From the NCBI GenBank assembly GCA_009760855.2, contig WPIO01000008.1:2667001-2731000 (forward strand): a stretch of 64,000 nt of DNA, read 5' to 3'. Made by a program: the position numbers and the translations under genes. The stretch is from Cristatella mucedo. Lineage: Eukaryota; Bryozoa; Phylactolaemata; Cristatellidae. This document shows, piece after piece, positions 22,091 to 55,379 of the stretch; positions within the stretch are counted from its first letter, which is position 1, and the number at the start of each line of letters is the position of its first letter. The notes under the pieces were generated by a model. The model was given only the letters and a program-made list of their open reading frames with translations, searched no databases and had not been told where the DNA came from.

Positions 22091-22769
22091 ATGATTGGAG
22101 GCTGACAACTGATGGCAAATCAAATCTGGTTTTCTAGTTTTAATTAACTCGTAAATGAATGTCTGGAGATGTCAACTCTAGTTTAATTGCAAATAAAAGC
22201 CATATAATAAATAGAAGGAACGTCCTTCAATACACTAAGTGAAAGAAAAAGAGATGGAGAATGACTGACTCAGTCAGTCTTTGACAGTTCTTAGAATAGT
22301 AAGGATAATTTTTATGCGAAGCTAAAAAACTAGATATTGGTAGATAATGTCAAGAAAAGTTTTGTTGGAGAAGTTAAACACGTGCTCAATCCTTTTTAGT
22401 CGAGCGGATTTCATTCCATCAACGATTATTTCCTGCAACTCATTTTGAGTAATCTCTTTGTCAGATAATGTGTCATCATCGATCACTTTCTTCTAATAAT
22501 TTATCTTTGTTGACTAGCTTGGAGTGTTTCCTTTTCTTAATTTATGGGGAATAACGCGAATTCACTGAATAAATTTGCCGAATAAATTCACCGAAGCTGC
22601 GAGAGAGCCTAAATCTCAGTTGAAACCATGGAAACGTGACGCACTTTCTCATTCGCCTCGTTCACGTAAGTGCCGATAATCGCGGCAGGAACTCCGTTAA
22701 GGATGATCATGAATTGAAATACGTATGAAGCTAACTTAACTTTCTTCAAACAAGATCTAATCCTATAGC
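22091..22769. other. AT-rich, no supported gene
   Basis: No repeat partner is certain. The minus strand shows a short coding-like piece near 22,620-22,720 (FMIILNGVPAAIIGTYVNEA) that may continue unit U copy 3. Confidence 0.35.
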
Positions 22770-23705
22770 TTTCAGCTTAAGATAGGCATACCTTTTCTAA
22801 GTCGACTCCTCGCTTCGGTTCCAGGCATCTTGCTATTCTTCATCTTCTTTACTGCTAAATAAAAATAAATCAATGGACAAATCAGAAGAAGGAGGCTTGC
22901 TATAAAGAATAGGGGAATGTTGTCGAAACAATCTTTAGCGACAATGCCAGGTAAGAGATAACTTTCGATAGGTAGTGAGTAGTCGAAACAATGTCTTTCA
23001 TGTTTGATTATATCTTGAATATCCTCATCTCTATCAAAATAAAATAATGAATTAATGTCCATTTTCTATGTAAAAAAGAGAAGGTAGCTAAAAGGAATTA
23101 CTAACTTTTACTTTTCATTGGTACATAGAATTAAATGATTATATGACTGCAAGCAGAAAAAGAACAAGGGCAATAAACTAGGCCCCCTGTTATATCACAA
23201 CTTCTTACACTTCTCATAAACACACGTGATATACTTCATGCATCCATAAGCCAATTCAATAATAACTTCACTCGAACGCTGTACATTTCTAGTAACATCT
23301 CAACGCTTATATTCTTCTGGTAACGATAACATAATCCTTTCCTAACTTCTTAACGTGATCATTCTCTGACTCACCGTCAATAGCACTTAATTTGATTTCA
23401 TCTTTCACTATATCAGTGCATGACTTAATTTTGCTCTCTCATCTCCACATAACCAACAGCCAATCTTGGAAAGTTACTCATTCTTTATGCCCTCATAAAG
23501 GTTTTCCTTTAATTTAAAATAAAAATTGCCATCGTTTCGGAGCCTCGTGACGCGCACATGTTTACAGCAATAAAACGTCATCTTTCCGCTTCGGTCCATA
23601 GTAATGCATTCGTTTTATAAAAAAAAAAGTTGATTTCTACCCTAGTGCTGGGGTTCCTCAAAACGAAGTTGAACTGGTCTTTGACATTGCCCATATCGCG
23701 AGCGG
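22770..23705 (-). repeat. AT-rich unit U, copy 3 (minus orientation)
   Basis: Best preserved copy. On the minus strand, after an AT-rich start, a frame near 23,610 reads MTFYCCKHVRVTRL ... FYFKLKENLYEGIKN. A second patch follows (DEIKLSAIDGESENDH). Then a 96-codon open frame (23,062-22,772) has DRDEDIQDIIKHERHCFDYS, a predicted transmembrane stretch (PLFFIASLLLLICPLIYFYL) and AVKKMKNSK. Conservation with the copies at 3,052 and 11,238 supports an ancestral membrane protein gene or genes. I do not recognise the family. Confidence 0.6.
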
Positions 23706-24036
23706 ACTTCGCTATGAGCCAATTTAAAGCGGTTTGTGGCTATGCTGCACTCGGCTAGGAAATCATCTCTTTTTTTGCTGGCGTCGACATCACGTGGCTC
23801 GCGACAAGCTCCACCACGCGGCTAGCCACTGCCGCCTCGGCGCTCGCCTGGCGGACGGCCAGCGACGAATGCGGCCGGCGGTGAACACGTCGAAACATTG
23901 GCGAGCGAGTTGCGCCGGGCTCCGGCGGCGGCGGCCAGGACGCACGCGGCTCTCAGGACGCCCCTCTCGTTCAGTGCTGAGCGCTCGCGCCGCCGTACCC
24001 GGCCAACACATTTGTTATAATCCAATTGTTATTTAT

Positions 24037-24060
24037 AATCCATTATAAATATAATGGATT
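24037..24060. repeat. Perfect 11-bp inverted repeat (AT-rich)
   Basis: AATCCATTATA, two bases, then TATAATGGATT. It lies about 260 bases past the stop codon of the large minus-strand gene, within its likely 3' UTR or flank. No AATAAA is evident nearby, so the poly(A) site is unplaced. Confidence 0.6.
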
Positions 24061-24315
24061 CCCCGCGGTCGATGACTCGCTCGGCGGTCCACTTGCGAAC
24101 ACTCAGACCGAGGGCGGCGGCGGCCGCGACAGAGTCGCCCGCTCGCACGGCTCCGCTGCCGCCGCTGGTCGCCCGCCGCCGGGATTCGGCGACCGGCGGG
24201 TTCTAACTCCGCCGCGCCCCTCTCGCGCCCATCTTGAGCGAGCGAGCGAGCGCTCGGAGGACAAAGGTCGAAGGTGGCTCAAGACGAAGGTCACCCTCGC
24301 GAGGTTGCTCGCTCG

Positions 24316-45632
<21,317 letters not shown>

Positions 45633-45669
45633 CTGTCACGAGTGTCACAGCGGAGAGCGGCGTCAGCGG

Positions 45670-48640
45670 CTGCGCGAGACGAGAGACCTCGGTTTCTGGG
45701 TGAGGGCGTGTGGAAAGATGGGTACAAAGGCCCCCCCCCGATGCTCAAGTCTGGCTAAAGATGCAGGGAGGGCGGCCGCAAGGCTGCCGGAGCCTTTCAA
45801 CGCACCCTCTGCATAGAGCAGAGCCCCTTCAGCCCCTTTCAAAAGCTCGCAGCCCTCCTCCCACTGTTGTCTACCGGGCTACCCGCGGGAGGGGCCGCTG
45901 TGCCTTTGAGAGCGATTCTAGTGGCTCGTCGAATGGCGCTCGCTCGGCGAGAGACTCCTCGGTCCATAGAGGGCGCCACCAGGCGGCCTAGATGGATGCT
46001 GCGAAGGCGCAGGATCCGGGGCGAAATTGAGATCGGCGTACTTTCGGACACGGGAACGCGGGACAGAGATTATCTTGACAGAGAATCTTGACAGAGTATC
46101 TTGACAGAGAGAACGGCGAGTCCTTCAGCGGGTGCGCTCGCTCCGAGTACTACCTCGCTAGGTGGGTCTGACGCTCGTCGTGCCCTCTCCCTGTCCGCGT
46201 GCCCCCCTCCCTCTCCGGCTGCGTTCAATCGTATGAGCTTCAGCAGAGCGATGCTCTGGGCGCAGCCAACCTTCTCCCTCTCCCTGACGATGCTTAAGAG
46301 AGGCTGTCGTCACCCAACCTGCTGCTGACCGCCTTCGGTCAGCTGACTGCATCGTTCTACGCTCCATTTCGCACGAGTTCGCGGGGCAGGTCAGACGGTG
46401 GCAATGGACGACTGCAAAGCCTAGGCGGCGTCTAGTGCGTAGCAATGGACGACTGCAAAGCCCAGCGTATGAGGCAATAAAGAAATATCCCGAAACATCG
46501 CCGAGTTGTACACAAAGTACACTGCAAATTTGGCTGAACCACATGGTGGATTTACAAAGCGCTGGTTCACCTCTAAAGGTAGCACCTGAGAGAGAAAGAG
46601 AGAAAGAGAGAGAGAGAGAGAGAGTGAGGGAACAAGGAGAGAGAGAGAGAGAGAGACAGAGAGAGAGAGAGACAGAGACAGAGAGAGAGAGAGAGAGAGG
46701 GGGGAGGGAGAGCGAGGGGAGGGGACAGGGAAAGCGAGGGGGAGGGGACAGGGAGAGCAAGGGGGAGGGGACAAGAGAGGAAAGAAAGCGGACACCAACG
46801 TTGGCTTGGCATATTCTTTGATGCAGGCAAGTCTCTAGAGGCCAATCTGGATTTTCTAGTTTTGGTTATCGTCGCGAATAGCACGGAATGCCAGCTCACG
46901 AGCAGCACCACCAGTTTATTCCATTACGCGCGGAGCAGGGTGAAGCACGACTCTCTTCGCCCCTCTCGCCCACCGGAGTCCCTCCCGACTCCCTCGCTAC
47001 AGCAGTTGTTAATAGCACCTCCCGACCGCGTCGAGTGTCACAGCCCGCTCGTACAACGATCAGGGGCAGTGCCATCAATTAAACGAAACCACGGATTTCG
47101 GCTATTGTAAAAGGAGCTCTACGGAGTTCTTTCTCGATGCTTTTATGAGATCGCTGGAGCTGCTCACATACGACCGCGGACACTAAGGGCACTCATAAGG
47201 TCAAGGCAAAGGTCAAGGCAGGCTTAGCATTGCGTGAAGGGCATTTCGCCGCCGTCGACGCTCGTCCCAATACGCCGGATGTAGCTCTTCCACCTGCGCC
47301 TCCACCTGCGCCCTGTCCTGCAGCAGTTGCAATCGTCTACGTCAGCGTATCTACGTAACTACGTCGGGTCTAGTTAGCACGGCTGGCTCTGCACTGGAAG
47401 GATGCAGAGCGAGACGCGTCGAGATCGCCGATTGGCCGAAGCTTCTGTGCTGGTGGCCGCTAAGATCGCCAGCTCATTTCAGCATGCCGAACGATCGCAC
47501 ATTCGGACCCAGCGCGGCGCCTTCGCGATGGACACGTTCTTCTAAGGCTCCGCACGAGAGAGCGTCGGCGGCGGAACTCGGGAGCTCAGAGCAGCGAGGT
47601 TGCAGCGTCGCTAACTCGCTCAGGCTTGGTGCCAGTCGAGCCCGAACGAGCGCGGTCGAGCGCTGCCTCCGCTGAGCGCTGATCGCTGCTGCCTGAATCC
47701 CGCCACCTCGCCCGGACAAAGCAGCCAGTCCCGAGTTCGAGAGCGAGCGCGAGCTCTCTCTTCGCTAGCGAACTCTGCCGCTCGCCACCTCTGCTCGGCA
47801 TGCTGCGTGCTGGAGTGCCGCTCCAGCCGGTAGCCGAAAGGTCGGCAAAGGTAGGGCGGGCGACGTCGTGAGATCGCTTCGAGCTGCCGCTGGCGGCGAG
47901 AGCGGCTTGCGCTGGCGCTGGAAGAACTCTCGTGGTCGGGTGGGGGGACACGTACCTGAAGCGATGGCCGCCGCAAATATTAAGCATCGTCCGACCTGAG
48001 CGGCCACTGCGAGCTGCCAGCGTCCTCCTCGAGGAAGCGCCATCTTCGCCGTCTGCGATTCGCCGAGGCGATGACGGCGGGAGCTCGAGACGTCGGGCCA
48101 CGGCCGGCGGCGGCTCCGCTGGACAAGATGGCCAGGCCAGCCGCGGTGGGATGTCGCGAGTACCTGCATCGGCGGAGGCTGCGTGCTGCACGCTCGTTGC
48201 CTGGCCGGGACGCGAGCGTGACGCGATGCGAGCGATCGGACCACCGGCGGCGGCGGCGGCTCCCGCCGGCTCCTGGACGTTCGAGAAATCGTGATGTAAT
48301 TGTCGGCGCTATCTCCGATCCCACGCGGCCTCTGGTCGGTGTGCATTTTACTCGAACAGATACCTTCGTATAGTGGCATGTATTAGCGATACAGCCGAGG
48401 CCGTCTGCTAGCGCCACCCAAGGAGCTTAGCAAAACTGAACCGCCTGAGCAGTTGGCTGGCGAAATTCGCACTTTAAACTGAAGGAGCAAAAATATATTG
48501 ATCGGCGCCAGTAATAGTAGTAATAAGAATAACAATAATACGTTCGCGAAATGAATTAAGCTTCAGTAAGATTTGACACGTGCCTTACCAGCCAGATTTT
48601 TACAGCGCTACAGATTACTGGCTTTTTCTTAATGATCTCC
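45670..48640. other. Upstream region of the large gene; no exon recognised
   Basis: It contains a GA-rich repeat (46,590-46,780), short tandem repeats (CTTGACAGAGAAT near 46,075-46,105) and a CpG-rich block at 47,470-48,290 that could be a promoter. No signal-peptide exon ending in phase 1 was convincing. Open frames on both strands reflect GC content. Confidence 0.4.
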
Positions 48641-48648
48641 TAGAGCAG

Positions 48649-48735
48649 AGGTCGGCAAACTCCGGCCTTTAGGCCAGATTCGGCCTAGCTAGTGCTCCAG
48701 TATGGCCTAGCGGCCGCCTAGGTATTTACTGACGG
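48649..48735 (+). mobile_element. hAT-like transposon end (short remnant)
   Basis: CAGAGGTCGGCAAACTCCGG resembles the terminal inverted repeat of hAT (Charlie-type) elements. Copies of GGCCT follow. The partner end was not found. Confidence 0.35.
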
Positions 48736-48780
48736 ATCCGTAGCCTAATTGAGTTGTCGAGGTTATCTTACTCTTCACTA

Positions 48781-49420
48781 TAGAGGTACTTTGACTTACG
48801 AGTATTCCAACTAACGAGTTTTTGAGGCACGAGCCGTCTCTCGGCCGCTTTTTGCCTTGAGTTGAGAGCTAACTGCTATTGCGCTTGATTTTGCCTCGCG
48901 AGTTTCGCAGTGCGATCTTAGTACTGTGACTTTGCATTGCGCACGGCGAGTGGAGGCAGCCCTTAGCCGTGACGGATTTGCGCCAGAAAGTGTTAACCAG
49001 TGCAAATAGGTGTGCCAGCGAGTTCGCCCCCCGAGCGCACAAAAATCCCTTGCAGCGTCTCCGGTCGTACGTGTTAGTTGTCTAGACGCTCTGTTGTACC
49101 GAGTTTGTAAAAGAAATATTCGTTATTTATGAGTACATTTGCTGCACATTACACAAGCCGCAAGGACCTATTCGAAACAAAGCTGGTTCTATGGGAGAAA
49201 CGGCTGCATCGCAGGGCGATGGCATTCATTTTCCTCACCTCGCCCAGTGCGATGCAGCTCTCCTTAATATCGAAAAATGTGTCAGCGCCTCGTATCAATC
49301 CTGCGGCTTTTCGCGCTTAACGGATGTGCGTTCTCATTGGCAGGAGTGCAAAATCGTCAGCGCTCCTTTTGACTTTCCCTACGACGACGCCCCCTCTGAT
49401 GTGCATTTGTAGTTGATTGA
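48781..49420 (+). mobile_element. Tigger/pogo-like transposon remnant
   Basis: GAGGTACTTTGACTTACGAG then GTATTCCAACTAACGAGTTT closely resembles pogo/Tigger termini, which read (C)AGxGGTACCTCGACTTACGAG. A frame at 49,191-49,412 might be a transposase C-terminal relic (ALLNIEKCVSASYQSCGF), but this is weak. The second terminus is not seen. Confidence 0.4.
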
Positions 49421-49444
49421 GCTTGTCCAAGTTTACTTCTTGCA

Positions 49445-49650
49445 CTGTTCTCATTTACTTAAATAAATAAATAAATCCTAGCTGATTAAACAGCCTCTGT
49501 TTGCATAGTGACAGAAAAGTCCAGCGGTTAAGGTGCTAGCCCCGACTAAGGTCTGGCTGAGGTCGTGGGCTCGAGCCCTGAGGCACATGTGAAGCGCCTG
49601 AATAGAGATTTAGTTCTCTTGGGGCGCTATACAAACGAATTATATTTGAC
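49445..49650 (+). mobile_element. SINE relic with LINE-A-like tail
   Basis: A SINE body fragment (CTAGCTGATTAAACAGCCTC, inverted sense) is followed by a tRNA-like head (AGCGGTTAAGGTGCTAGCCC, GGTCGTGGGCTCGAGCCCTG). The head joins directly to GTGAAGCGCCTGAATAGAGA, TTAGTTCTCTTGGGGCGCTA, which is the LINE-A 3' hairpin. This looks like a SINE that uses the LINE-A tail. Confidence 0.6.
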
Positions 49651-49820
49651 CCTGTGCATGTCACCCCTAACCACATTATTCATTTTGTTTTTTTTCAAAC
49701 ATGATTTTACTTACCATTCAATTGCATTTCCCTTTGCTGCAAATGTAAAGCGCCTAGAAAGAGATAAAGTTCTCTGAGGGCGCTTTATCAAGTGCATTAT
49801 TATTATTATTATTATTATTA
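49651..49820 (+). mobile_element. LINE-A 3' tail
   Basis: CCCTGTGCATGTCACCCCTA, GCAAATGTAAAGCGCCTAGA, the GCGCC..GGCGC hairpin and (TTA)n. Confidence 0.8.
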
Positions 49821-49952
49821 AGAGCCTTTACGGCTGTCACCACCGCTTGCAGTGGCGATACAGAATTGCCCACTGCAGGAATCGAACCCACGACCTCGGG
49901 ACCGAGGTCGTGAAAAGCAACCGCCTTACCTAGTGTGCCATCACGGCTCACC
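49821..49952 (-). mobile_element. tRNA-derived SINE, well preserved head
   Basis: Minus strand: TGAGCCGTGATGGCACACTA GGTAAGGCGG ... GACCTCGGTCCCGAGGTC, GTGGGTTCGATTCCTGCAGT, then CACTGCAAGCGGTGGTGACA and AGCCGTAAAGGCTCT. It abuts the (TTA)n of the LINE-A tail, apparently inserted in it. Confidence 0.8.
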
Positions 49953-50269
49953 TTCTACCGTCAGCTGCCACAGGCTCAGTTTCCAATGTTGTTAGCCCGT
50001 GTCAAGCGTGCGATCGCACCGTTTGGCAGCACTTGTTCCTGCCAGCAGCTGTTCTCCAAAATAAAGTTTTGTAAGAGCAAGCTGCACTCTCAGCTGATCA
50101 CTGACGACAATCACTGATCGATGACAATCACTTTAATGACATTCTGCTGCTGAACTCCTCATCGTTAGAACCTGATATCGTTGCCCTATCCAAGAACATG
50201 CAACATAATGTTTTCCATTGAGCAAACTATACTTTCGAATACAATAAATGTTCCTTGGACACATTGTTC

Positions 50270-50460
50270 CTTCTGGCCTAGTGTACCTAATTGAACTCCT
50301 GAAATTGCTTAATAGTCCAAAAAGTTCGACGACCTCTGGGCTGCCCCCACTCCACTGGCCGGGCGGAGTGGGCGTGGTTTCCTTTAGCCTAGTGTGCCTT
50401 CTTGACCTCCTGAAATGGCCTAGTAGCCCGAATGGTTTGCCGACCTCGGACCTAGAGTAA
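50270..50460 (+). repeat. Degenerate 115-bp tandem duplication
   Basis: CTAGTGTACCTAATTGAACT ... GACGACCTCTGG (50,277-50,340) recurs as CTAGTGTGCCTTCTTGACCT ... GCCGACCTCGGA (50,392-50,452). Confidence 0.5.
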
Positions 50461-50627
50461 CCGGATACATCGTAATTAAGAGAGCATAGTCAGCTGTACT
50501 CTGACTCCCCGACCTCTGACCTCTGCGAGTCGGACGCTCTGCGGCTTGTGCTGCGTGCGAACCTACTGCGGCCATCGAGCCTACTACTCGACGCCATGTG
50601 GATGTGGACTTGTTACGTAGGAGCTGT

Positions 50628-50669
50628 CGACGCTCCGCTACCGACTCCCGAGTCGGTAGCGGAGCGTCG
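50628..50669. repeat. Perfect 42-nt palindrome (20-bp arms)
   Basis: Left arm CGACGCTCCGCTACCGACTC, CC, then its exact reverse complement. An outer pair, GTAGGAGCT (50,617-50,625) and AGCTCCTAC (about 50,712), extends the symmetry imperfectly. Confidence 0.9.
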
Positions 50670-51525
50670 TCTGCTACTCGCTGTGCCGCTCCTCGAGGCT
50701 TCCAGCTTCCAGCTCCTACGCGCTTCGCGGCGCCGCCGCCGCGAGCTCGCAGCAGACGACGTGACAAAAGAGCCGCAGCAGCGCAGAGTCAGCGACGACG
50801 TCAGCGAGCGCGCACCTTCGTTCCTCGCGCAGACTTCCGCCGCAAGCACCTACAGCTTTGCAAATATATAGCAACGTGGGATCCGTCGAGCTGCGCGACC
50901 TGTCAATGGCGTCAGTCCCCGCAGCACTAAGCCAGAGTAGCTAAAGAAGCCAGAGGCACGGCAAAGTCGTAGCAGCAGCACTCAATGGCTGCTGGCGGGA
51001 TGTCCAAACCACCTGCGTCATGGCCGCCGCCTCGCCATTAGGCGAGGTACGCGAACGCGAACGAGAGAACGCGAGAGAGGGAGAAGCCTCCGACGGCACG
51101 CCGGTTTGACCTCACCTAGATGGACTCGGTGAAATCCGCCGAACCAGAAGACGTAGCCGGACGTGGCCGTTGCCAAGGCGGACGGAAGGCTGACGGAACG
51201 GAAGGGAAGGCCGGCGGAACGGAACGGAAAGAACGGAAGGCCGGCGGACGGAAGCGCTTCGGCGCTTCGGCGCTGCGCATCCGGGTATCGGGGCTGGCGA
51301 GAAAGAAGCCGCGGAGGACTCGACGTCCATTGCCGCTTTGCGACTCGGCGTTACGGGACCGCCGCTGCCTCGCGGTTTCGGTCGTGGGGAGCTGCCAGTC
51401 ACCGATTCATTTCCCAAAGTCGCTCGGTATAGCTCTCAGCTCAGACGCACCGCCGTAAGCTTTTCAAACAATGGGCGGCGCCACGGTTGGCCGGCCACGC
51501 TCGCTCTCTTTCACTCCGACGCTGA

Positions 51526-52376
51526 GCTGGGCGAGCAGCCAAGAGGAGGCGCGACGTGCGTCCTCTCGACGTCGCAGACAGCGCTCGCGCGGACGCTACA
51601 GCGAGCCCGCAGGACGATCCGGGTAGCGCGGCGAGCGCTAGCGGCCTTTTCGTGGCGGACGGCAGCGGAGAGCAGAGCAGAGCAGATGAGCTCGCCGCCC
51701 TACGTCTGGCGGCTGCGCAGAGCATGCTCTTTTCGGTATCGAGCCGGCCCGGATTATCGCAGCAGCAGCAGCAGCAGGAGAGACGGAAGTCGAGGCGAGG
51801 AGGAAGTAAGACGGAACGCGAACAAAAAGCAGCAGCAGCCGCTCGTCGTCCGACGGTAGCGACTGCGATCGCCCGCCGGCCGCCGCGGGGCGACGACGCT
51901 GCTGCTGCTGAGATCCCTTACCTCGCTTCGAAGTGGTCGGCAGCGAGACCGAGTGGCGGCGCAGCGGCGGCGGCGGCGGCGAAGCGGCAAAGCGTTCCTG
52001 GAGACGGGCATTGTTACAGCATCGCTGATGAGCCGTCAAACAATCGAACGAAGAGCCGGAAGGGGAGCGGCTGCTCACACTCGATCGATGACTTGCGCGC
52101 TGATGACTCGCTCGCTCGCTCATCACTCGGCGTCTCGTCCGGTGCGCTCTCGCTCCGATCGCTGCGTCACTCGTCGCATCTATCTAAGGGAGCGTCGTCG
52201 TCGTCGTCGTCTCCGTCGTCGCGCGAACGGCTCGCCGAGCCGCCGCGGCGGACGGTCGCCTGTCGCGACGTGGCAGCAGCGAGACGCCGCACGTCGCTCG
52301 ACGAGGATGATGCCAATGGGGACGAGATGGCACCACAATGCGGACGACCCCGCGATAATGGTGCCACAAGCGGAAG
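51526..52376 (+). CDS. Possible coding exon, low-complexity Ser/Ala/Gln-rich
   Basis: A long frame opens after a stop near 51,525 and continues to 52,686, but protein-like character fades past about 52,370. It contains a Gln run (SQQQQQQERRKSRRGGS), Ala runs, VPGDGHCYSIADEPSN, CSHSIDDLRADDSLARSS and RRTSLDEDDANGDEM. This resembles a disordered cytoplasmic segment with phospho-type serines. No start, acceptor or donor is decisive and no neighbour exons were found. High GC alone could explain an open frame. Confidence 0.3.
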
Positions 52377-52564
52377 AATGTGCGTAGGCGGCCTCCGCGT
52401 ATGCAGGAGCGCAGAAGGGGGCGAGCACGCGGCCCTGGCCCGCCCCCCTCCTTGGATCGTACTGAAGGGGCTCGTCGGGCTGCCAAGGCGACGCAAACGC
52501 CCCTCGCTCCCTTCCTATGCAGGGCTGCCGCTGGAAAGGTACGATCTGCTGCTGCTGCTGCATA

Positions 52565-52810
52565 GAATAATAATAATACACTTGATAAAGCCCCCTCAGA
52601 GAACTCAATCTCTTTCTAGGCGCTTTACATTTGCTGTGAAGTTAACACGATCAAATGGTATCATGCTTAATAAACAACATTATTAACATGGTTAGCGGTG
52701 ACATGCACAGGGTCAGCATGCAAGTGCGGTTAGTGGCAGCATGCATAATGTCAGCATGCATAAGCACATAAAGGACGAATCACAGGGACCCACTAAATGT
52801 TGTCATTAAT
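52565..52810 (-). mobile_element. LINE-A 3' UTR and tail
   Basis: (AAT)n, CACTTGATAAAGCCCCCTCA, hairpin, then 3' UTR blocks (TGCATGCTGACCCTGTGCAT in sense) and the GGGACCCACTAAATG block. Confidence 0.8.
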
Positions 52811-53047
52811 TGGTTGCGTTAAGTTGCGTAGTCCTAGGCTACACCTGCGAGCGCCGACATCGAACTTCAGCTTGGCGCTTGCCAGGCGCCCGCCTCAAGG
52901 CGGCGGTCGGTCTCAGCATTTTTGTTGCGCATAGCGATCCGATGGGGCCATTTGCTCTCAAATTGCAAGAATTCCTCATTGCCCTTTGCAAGTGGGAGTG
53001 ATCGCCTCTGTGGCTCTTTTGTCCGCTACATGCGTAAATGAGGCAAA

Positions 53048-53140
53048 TGTACAACTAGCTATTCCTTCCTTTACTTCCTGTACAACTAGCTATTCCTTCC
53101 TTTACTTCCTGTACAACTGGCTATTACATCCTTTACCTGC
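53048..53140. repeat. 31-bp tandem repeat, 3 copies
   Basis: Unit TACAACTAGCTATTCCTTCC then TTTACTTCCTG; the third copy is diverged. Confidence 0.9.
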
Positions 53141-53332
53141 TTGAGATGTGAAAAGCTGCTACCTGCTACCTGCTGTCCAAGTGATCGCGTGCTGGCGTAA
53201 GGCGCTACGTATGCACAGAGTAAAAGGAGGTTCTGGCTGCTGCATTAAGTCATGAAGGTCAAGAAGGAAAGTTTAGTCTGGTTTGGTAGCAACAGCGGTT
53301 CAAGCTAACAGCATGAAACCCGATAGGGAATG

Positions 53333-53770
53333 CTCTAATAATAATAATAATAATACATTTGATATCGCGCCCTCGGAGAAGTCAATCTCTTTCTAGGCGC
53401 TTTACTTTTTCTGCAAAGGAAACACGATCGGATTGTTAGTGGTAGCATGCTCAATAAACAACAAGAAAAACATGGCTAGGGTTGACATGCACAGGGTGAG
53501 CATGAAAGTGTGGCTAGTGGCAGCATGCACGGTGTCAGCATGCATAAGCACATATAGGTCGAATCACAAGGACCCACAAAAAGCTGTGCTAAATAGGTGT
53601 GTTTTTAGTTTCTTTTTAAACGTGGTCAAGTCAGGGGATGTCGAGACGGAAGTTGGTAGTGAGTTCTAGGCTTGGAGGCGTTTGAACTAAAGGCTCGGTC
53701 TCCAAAGGATTTGAGGTTGGTACGAGGTACAGGGAATGCCAAACAACTATTGGAGTCCTTGGCAGTTGCT
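53333..53770 (-). mobile_element. LINE-A 3' fragment
   Basis: (AAT)n tail, hairpin, 3' UTR and part of the C-terminal coding region in minus sense (CTTAAACG..ACGTTTAAAAAGAAACT and CCTCAAATCCTTTGGAGACC). Confidence 0.8.
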
Positions 53771-53889
53771 CATATTCATTAATTTTTCCAGCGATATCAG
53801 CAGAGCGTGACTTCTCCGAGTTGATTATTGCATTTGTAGGACTGATATTGCTGTCTCCCACTGGCCTGAGGAAATTGAAGATTTACCAT

Positions 53890-54070
53890 TGCGAAAGCTG
53901 TACAAATAGTCCAGCAAAAGCTAGCCAATTTAGCAGCCTCATTCATCTAACTGTGGAAGAGTCTTTGCCACTATCTATCACTCTTCTTGTAGCGGACACT
54001 AAAGGATCGCCCGCTGCAGAATTCGAACCCGAGCCGTGCGAGGTGCGAGCCTCTTATCCCTAGGCTGAGG
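53890..54070 (-). mobile_element. tRNA-derived SINE, diverged
   Basis: Minus strand: GGCTCGGGTTCGAATTCTGC AGCGGGCGATCC, and GAGGCTGCTAAATTGGCTAG as the body end. Confidence 0.65.
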
Positions 54071-54099
54071 GCCGGGGGGGGGGGAATTTCATTCTCACG

Positions 54100-55300
54100 G
54101 CGACCTTGACTCTCAGCTCTGAGCCTCGGTGCACTCTGCTCAGGAGGAACTGGTATTAATTTTTTGATCAGCAATTCCGACCTTTAAACTTTCCGTCGTC
54201 GCACCGAGTCCAAGCGACACCGCTCCTTACATTCTTGTGCCGTCACGTTCTAGCAGCAACGGCAGTACAATCGTTCAATTTCATCGTTAAGAGTGACTTA
54301 CTCCGGTTACGTTTCGTGCCGCTACTCGGCTAACGCCATCGGCCGATGGCAAAGCGCTGCCCACTCCCTCCATACACGCGTAGCAGCTTACACTAGCCGA
54401 CGGCGACCATTCAAAATAAACGTGTAGAAATTTAACCAGGATTTTGCCCTTGCAATGAGCCGCTTGCAACGATGCAACCACGCTGCAGCAACTTCGGCGA
54501 TACGCCTCTGGTCGGGTCCTTAAATTCCGAAAAAATAATATTCTACGGCGATCCTGCCTAACCTCGTCTGGCAGGACAAAGACGCAGCTTTGTTTACACA
54601 GTTTGCTGTCCAGGTAAACATCTGCAGTCCTTACAACTACGATGCATTTGGATTTACGCGAACCGGGCTGAACGAAATGCTTGTCCGCGTCATATGTCTG
54701 CTCGATGAGCGATCGCGAGTATGCTTCAGAAAAGCTTTCGTTGCATTCCGCTAAAATTTTGAATGTTCAATCTTTGTGCCTCGCAGGAATTTCGCAATCC
54801 GACCCGTAGCCGCCGGGTAACCGACTACGGACTAGGCACAGTTACCTGTATTTCATTCACCTCTAGTCTTCCCAATAATCTTGGATGATACATCTTATGA
54901 CCGAGGACTTATTCGTGACCGCCGGAACTCTTTTGCCTAAGGTTTTCTCATCTTGGCGGCTAATTTAAAAGAACAAAGCTCATTAGAGGCCTTGAATTTC
55001 CCAGCAACGATGTGCGGCAAGTATGTAACCTCAACACTGGCACCAACCCGTCACCATGTTTAAGTGTTCTCGAAAAAATAAATGTATTCACCCTCATCCT
55101 TCGCCAGTCGCTGTTCCGGCACTGACTACACAGCAATACAACAATAATCGGACAATAATATGAAAAAAATCGTCGTTCTTTTTCAGATTCACACTAGACC
55201 TCGTTCGTTGGCCAATTTGATGGACGGCCGACACGCTGACGTCGACAGTTTGAATTGACATTAGAATTGTCTCCCTCGGGAATGCCACATAGCCGCTTGG
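54100..55300. other. No supported gene
   Basis: Mixed-composition DNA. Only short frames, no repeat partner within the window. Confidence 0.4.
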
Positions 55301-55318
55301 ACTACGCAGGTCTTATGC

Positions 55319-55319
55319 T

Positions 55320-55374
<55 letters not shown>
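55319..55374. repeat. (GA)n microsatellite
   Basis: About 27 GA units. Confidence 0.95.
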
Positions 55375-55379
<5 letters not shown>

